Below, piece after piece: positions 60,079 through 64,000 of a stretch of 64,000 nt of DNA. This DNA is from Calothrix sp. C42_A2020_038 (GTDB taxonomy: Bacteria; Cyanobacteriota; Cyanobacteriia; Cyanobacteriales; Nostocaceae): the NCBI GenBank assembly GCA_015272395.1, contig JACYLQ010000011.1:62001-126000 (forward strand). Reading direction: 5' to 3'. The notes under the pieces are model-generated. The model was not told the DNA's origin, ran no database searches, and saw nothing but the letters and a program-made list of their open reading frames with translations. Within the stretch, counting starts at the first letter, position 1; each line of letters starts with the position of its first letter. A program made the translations under genes and the position numbers.

Positions 60079-60531
60079 ATGTTAGATTTTAATCGTTCTA
60101 ATCGGGTTGTTTGTGAAAATATGGGAGAAGTAAGAGTCAAAGTTAAGCTAATAAATGCAGTTGATGAAATCTTAGTTAATCGAGGTTTATTGAATCCGAA
60201 TCAATTACGAACATATGAAACTGAAGCACTTGTAGATACTGGTGCTGTACGTACTGTTTTACCAAGACAAATTGTAGAACAACTAGGTCTCAAAATTAGA
60301 GGGCACCAAACAGCCCAATATGCAGATGGTAGAGAAGAAACAATTGGCTTAACTGAACCTGTTATTATTCAGTTAGAAGGACGTGAAACCACTGAGGTGA
60401 CATTAGTCGCAGGTAATGAAGTTTTAATTGGTCAAACTGTTTTGGAAACATTAGATTTACTTGTAGACTGTAAAAATCAATGTCTGATTCCAAATCCAAA
60501 ACACCCTGATTATTCAGTGTTAAGAATTTAA
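60079..60531 (+). CDS. Clan AA aspartic protease (retroviral-type)
   Basis: Small single-domain retropepsin-like protease of bacteria. The catalytic motif is EALVDTGAVRTVLP (D-T-G-A). It ends with LDLLVDCKNQCLIPNPKHPD, typical of the bacterial family. 150 residues; such enzymes act as dimers. I chose the ATG at 60079 because GAGG lies before it; the frame is open to 60061. It follows the thioredoxin-NHL gene on the same strand. Confidence 0.82.
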   Translation: MLDFNRSNRVVCENMGEVRVKVKLINAVDEILVNRGLLNPNQLRTYETEALVDTGAVRTVLPRQIVEQLGLKIRGHQTAQYADGREETIGLTEPVIIQLEGRETTEVTLVAGNEVLIGQTVLETLDLLVDCKNQCLIPNPKHPDYSVLRI

Positions 60532-60982
60532 ACTATGAATATAATTTGGCGTTTGTAAATAAATAAGAACACCAATGATACTAATAGGTAAAAATCAACG
60601 AGATCGCTTGGCTAACTGTACGCGGTCAAAGCTATAGAAAAATTAATCTGCTTGTTCCATAATTTGAATTTCGGATTGGAATAATCTTAATTAGCAAGAG
60701 TAAATAAGACTTAATTAGAACTGAGTGTTACTGACATTTACTGACATTTACTAACATTTATAAATATTGAGAGAACCTCTAAGTATCTAAATATTTATTA
60801 GTCATTGACATTGCTCACGAATTAAAGGAAAGGTAAACAATACTTTAAAAAACAGTACTAGGCTCTGTTTAATATCACCCATGCGTATCAACGATAAATA
60901 TTGTTACTGGAGATATTGTATAATCCCCAATTAAAGATTATCCATTTTTAGCCATGAGAAAAAATTCACTGAGGATAATAAT
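60532..60982. other. Intergenic region with a small tandem repeat
   Basis: 450 bp without a gene. It contains three copies of a 10-bp unit (ttactgacat, last copy with one change) at 60728-60757. The promoter of the interrupted amidohydrolase gene should lie near its end. Confidence 0.5.
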
Positions 60983-61044
60983 GTGAAACGCCAACCACAG
61001 AAATACCATAGGCTATTGATTATTTTTGTCTGTACAGTATTTAT
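60983..61044 (+). pseudogene. 5' fragment (signal peptide) of the interrupted amidohydrolase gene
   Basis: A GTG at 60983, with GAGG eight bases upstream, begins KRQPQKYHRLLIIFVCTVF, the basic and hydrophobic start of a signal peptide. The frame breaks exactly at the insertion-sequence end. Joining it across the element to 62747 restores IAFAGQVALAQKNYRWG, completing a signal peptide with an ALA cleavage site, in the same frame as the amidohydrolase. Confidence 0.85.
61040..61044. repeat. Target-site duplication, left copy (TTTAT)
   Basis: The 5 bp TTTAT directly left of the element are repeated directly right of it at 62744-62748. Confidence 0.9.
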
Positions 61045-62743
61045 CCCACATTCCGCACCCCAGGCGCCACATGCAATAAATCAGTACTGGAAAACTATAA
61101 AGTACATTTGATAATTATGAATTTAATGAGAATTTATATTATTAATACTGGTTTTGATGTATTAATCAATTTTTACATGGTAAAATTTCAACACAATATT
61201 ATGAAGGAAAAAATTACTTTAAGTTATGTGTTGCACTAACTATAAACTAATTAAGTGTAATTTAAACAAATTTAACAAGAGTATAATAGTTTCACTTAAA
61301 CAGATAATGATTGGATGGCGCCTTTGCATCATTGATAGTTGTTTGCAGCTTGGGGCGCAAAATGTTAGTTCAAGCGTCGAAGCAACGATATTTAATTAAC
61401 AATAATGTTTTTAATGTTTTTTAGAATGCGCTACACTTATGCTCGTTCCTATTAAGTAGTATTATTAATATTAATATTTTTTTACTATCCACGTAAGTGC
61501 CAGAACATTAAAAATTACACAATCCAATATTCTAATCAAGCGGAGGCACGGTATCTAAAACTGCACCGACGCAAGGTAAACGGCGCCTCAAAGACACCTA
61601 AAAATGTGAAAATATAAATAAATACTTTACTAAATACCTACTGTATGTCTAATTTTAAAGATATTGAAGTTCAAAATCTTGACCATTTAGGTATAGTTGC
61701 GGGAATAATTGATTCAATTGGATTAGTAGAAATAATTAATAATTTATTAGGAACCGATGTTTCAGAAAAAATCAGTTCTGGACATGTAGTAAAAGCTATG
61801 ATTTTAAATGGGCTTGGTTTTGTTTCTAGCCCACTCTATATGTTTTCAAAATTTTTTGAAACGAAACCGTGTGAGCATTTAATAGGAGAAGGAATTAAAG
61901 CTGAGTATTTAAACGATGATAAATTGGGAAGAACATTAGATAAATTATTTGACCAAGGGCTAACAGAAACTTTTCTAGCTATAGCTTTGAATGCAATTGA
62001 AAAATTCTCAGTATCACTAATGATTCTATGATTTCTGAATATAAAGCACAGCAATCTTGTGAGAGAGGATTTGGATTTCTCAAAGACCCTTTATTCTTCA
62101 CTGATAGTGTTTTCTTAAAAAATCCCAAAAGGGTAGAAGCTTTAGCTTTTATTATGGCTTTATGTTTACTTGTTTATACTCTTGCACAGCGACAATTGCG
62201 ACTAGCTTTAAGCCATGTAAAATCTACTATAAAAAACCAGCTAGGTAAACCAACAACTTCTCCAACAATGCGTTGGGTATTTCAATGCTTTCAATCCATT
62301 CATATTCTTGTACTTAATGATGAAAAACAAATATCCAATTTAACCGAGGATAGGCTATTCATACTCAGCCTTTTACCAGAAAATTGCCGACAATATTATT
62401 ATTGTTAAATTAATGCACTAATTTAATATAAATTATTTTTACAAAGAGCGGGTTCCTCATTGTTCTCGCTCTTAATCAACATATTTTTAAATTATCTTTA
62501 TATCTCAACAAGATTAATAAAATTAAAAATCACTAGGGTTTATATAAGATTTAATTATTTAACTAGTATTCATGTCTCTTCAAATTTTTATGAAACCTTA
62601 TTGTTAATTATTGAGAATGGATTAGTCCTAGCAAAAACACGAATATTTACCTTTTACGGAGATTCAAAGTATTATTTAATTCTGTTTTGCTTTCTTTAGC
62701 TCAGTAAAACCCTCATGTGGCGCCTAGGGGTGCGGAATGTGGG
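61045..62743. mobile_element. Insertion sequence, transposase internally deleted (IS1634-like)
   Basis: Boundaries are sharp: terminal inverted repeats of 29/30 bp (61045-61073 and 62714-62743; outer part CCCACATTCCGCACCCC, inner part AGGCGCCACATG, one base indel) and 5-bp TTTAT duplications. Inside lies a transposase gene of the DUF4277/IS1634 type in two fragments. The element is 1699 bp. The left 570 bp (61074-61644) and right 300 bp (62409-62713) hold no recognised gene; a small C-terminal-like frame ends at about 61617. Confidence 0.85.
61645..62408 (+). pseudogene. IS1634-family (DUF4277) transposase, internal deletion
   Basis: The first piece (61645-62031, 128 residues) is the DUF4277 N-terminal domain (LDHLGIVAGIIDSIGLVEII, FSKFFETKPCEHLIGEGI). 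The second (62028-62408, 126 residues) is the C-terminal end (YKAQQSCERGFGFLKDPLFF, ALAFIMALCLLVYTLAQRQL). The pieces lie in different frames and about half of the usual length, including the DDE catalytic core, is missing. The transposase cannot be active, so the element can move only in trans. Confidence 0.85.
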
Positions 62744-64000
62744 TTTATTGCCTTTGCGGGTCAGGTAGCCCTCGCTCAGAAAAATTACCGCTGGGGCAAT
62801 CAATCCAGACAAAAAGTAGAGTTGATTGTAGGTGGTGATTTTGTTATCACCATGAATGAAGCACAACCTGTAATTGAGAATGGTGCAATTGCGATCAAGG
62901 ACGGCAAAATTGTAGCAGTAGATACACAAGACAAAATTATGGCAGCTTACAGATCTGCCAGAAGGATACCAGGTGAGGGTATGGTACTGATGCCCGGTCT
63001 TGTTAATGGTCACTCTCATTCAGCAATGGTGTTGTTTCGCGGTCTTGCGGACGACTTGAAGTTAGAAGATTGGTTGCAAAATTATATATTTCCCGCAGAA
63101 GGACGGTTTGTTAACGAGAATTTCATCCGCGTTGGTGAAGAACTTGCTTGCTGGGAGATGATTCGTAGTGGAACCACGACATTCGTTGATATGTACTTCA
63201 AGCCAGATGTTGCCGCGAAAGTGGTTGATAAATGCGGCTTGCGGGCTTTGATTGCACCTTCGTCTATAGATTTTCCCAGTCCTGGTTTTCAAGGATGGGA
63301 TGATGCGTTTGCCTCGGCAGTAGATTTCGTGAAACGCTGGAAAGGAAAACACCCACGAATTATACCAGGCCTAGCTCCACACGCTCCCTATACTGTCTCG
63401 CCAGAGCATCTGACACAGGCAATTCAAGCTGCACGTCAATACGATGTGCCATTGACAATTCACCTTGCAGAGACACAAACCGAAGTCAAAGACATCCAGC
63501 AGCGTTATAATGCAACCCCAGTGCAACACCTGGAAAATCTGGGTTTTCTCGATCCGCGCGTCTTTGCTGCCCATGTAGTATGGCCTAACGAAAGTGAAAT
63601 CGCTCTAATGGCGAAACGTGGTGTCGGTGTCATCCATAATCCTGAATCAAATTTGAAATTAGCTTCTGGCTTTGCACCACTTCCGGCAATGGTGAAGGCG
63701 GGAATTCAGGTTGGTTTAGGTACAGATGGCGCCGCATCGAACAATGATTTGGATATGTGGGAAGCTATCCGTCTTACTGCACTTATCCATAAAGGAACAA
63801 CACTCGACCCAACCACTTTACCTGCCAAGACAGTTTTACAAATGGCAACTTTGGGAGGCGCTGAAGCGCTAGGGTTGGCGGATAAAATTGGTGCTATTAA
63901 GGTGGGACTCCAAGCAGATGTAATTCAAGTAGACCTTACAGAAGCACACCTTACCCCTCTTTACGATGTCATTTCCCATCTTGTTTATGCAGGGAAAGCT
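62717..64000 (+). CDS. TRZ/ATZ-family amidohydrolase (MTA/SAH deaminase-like), 5' end cut off, 3' end beyond window
   Basis: The frame from 62747 reads a periplasmic-type N-terminus and then ELIVGGDFVITMNE, the metal-ligand motif GHSHSAMVLFRGLADD, HLAETQTEVKDI and GTDGAASNNDLDMWEA, all features of 5-methylthioadenosine/S-adenosylhomocysteine deaminases (MtaD-like). A GTG at 62717, inside the right inverted repeat, could restart translation. The original start and half of the signal peptide lie on the far side of the insertion sequence. The gene continues past the window end. Confidence 0.88.
   Translation, partial: MAPRGAECGFIAFAGQVALAQKNYRWGNQSRQKVELIVGGDFVITMNEAQPVIENGAIAIKDGKIVAVDTQDKIMAAYRSARRIPGEGMVLMPGLVNGHSHSAMVLFRGLADDLKLEDWLQNYIFPAEGRFVNENFIRVGEELACWEMIRSGTTTFVDMYFKPDVAAKVVDKCGLRALIAPSSIDFPSPGFQGWDDAFASAVDFVKRWKGKHPRIIPGLAPHAPYTVSPEHLTQAIQAARQYDVPLTIHLAETQTEVKDIQQRYNATPVQHLENLGFLDPRVFAAHVVWPNESEIALMAKRGVGVIHNPESNLKLASGFAPLPAMVKAGIQVGLGTDGAASNNDLDMWEAIRLTALIHKGTTLDPTTLPAKTVLQMATLGGAEALGLADKIGAIKVGLQADVIQVDLTEAHLTPLYDVISHLVYAGKA
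62744..62748. repeat. Target-site duplication, right copy (TTTAT)
   Basis: Direct repeat of the 5 bp left of the element at 61040-61044; the duplicated bases also code for part of the signal peptide. Confidence 0.9.

Noticed and set aside
60728-60757. CRISPR array start
   Set aside because: Only a 10-bp unit repeated three times without spacers; a simple tandem repeat.
62696-63574. Minus-strand open frames opposite the amidohydrolase
   Set aside because: They are antisense to a frame with intact metal-ligand motifs; no family recognised in them.

Overview
This is a chromosomal segment of a filamentous, probably heterocyst-forming cyanobacterium (order Nostocales). The evidence is the psaA-psaB pair, Thf1/Psb29, a CpcT/CpeT bilin lyase, NdhS, a Psb35-like protein, Tic20 and CGLD27 homologues, a protein with the Mo-dependent nitrogenase C-terminal domain, and the repetitive 'actcctaactcc' spacers typical of this order. 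GC is low (about 40% by eye). Genes are mostly single or in small operons on both strands. The hexamer GGCGCC occurs about once per kb (I counted roughly 64) and is almost confined to genes, while the classical cyanobacterial HIP1 octamer GCGATCGC was seen only twice.

Layout. 1-3.3 kb: ribosomal/translation block on the minus strand (rplS, tRNA-Trp, secE, nusG, rplK, rplA) with an initiator tRNA-fMet. 3.3-8.9 kb: asparaginase II, CGLD27, rsfS, yqeK, Tic20, an FAH-family hydrolase, rpsF and a coiled-coil protein. 9-18 kb: STAS protein, DedA, argG, an acidic TerB-like protein, sodB, purM, a PHP phosphoesterase and a DUF2993 protein. 18-27.6 kb: UDP-glucose dehydrogenase plus UDP-xylose synthase, a Usp-fused cation/proton antiporter, ndhS, rodA, mrp. 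28-36.5 kb: hemF, STAS, CpcT-like lyase, thf1, ExbD/ExbB pair and a nucleotidyltransferase. 36.5-38.3 kb is a 1.85-kb AT-rich gap. 38.3-51.4 kb: invertase, rsmB, TerB, psb35, a PBP1A with an Arg/Ser-rich tail, folK, Nudix, aroE, an overlooked 53-residue LysM peptide, a broken phosphatase, obgE, a nitrogenase-associated protein and a GCS2-family ligase. 51.5-56.1 kb: psaA-psaB. 56.7-60.5 kb: a proline-rich lipoprotein, a thioredoxin-NHL protein and an aspartic protease. 61-64 kb: an insertion sequence inside the signal-peptide codons of an exported amidohydrolase gene that runs off the window.

Most genes are housekeeping. The least ordinary signals are (1) an IS with nearly perfect 30-bp inverted repeats and a 5-bp TTTAT target duplication that splits the amidohydrolase gene in its signal peptide, provable by joining the two sides; (2) a phosphatase pseudogene whose frameshift coincides with a perfect 15-bp inverted repeat, the signature of a quasipalindrome-templated mutation; (3) the GGCGCC over-representation; (4) the LysM micro-gene; and (5) the large gene-free region. 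I found no CRISPR array, prophage, or convincing new multi-gene system.
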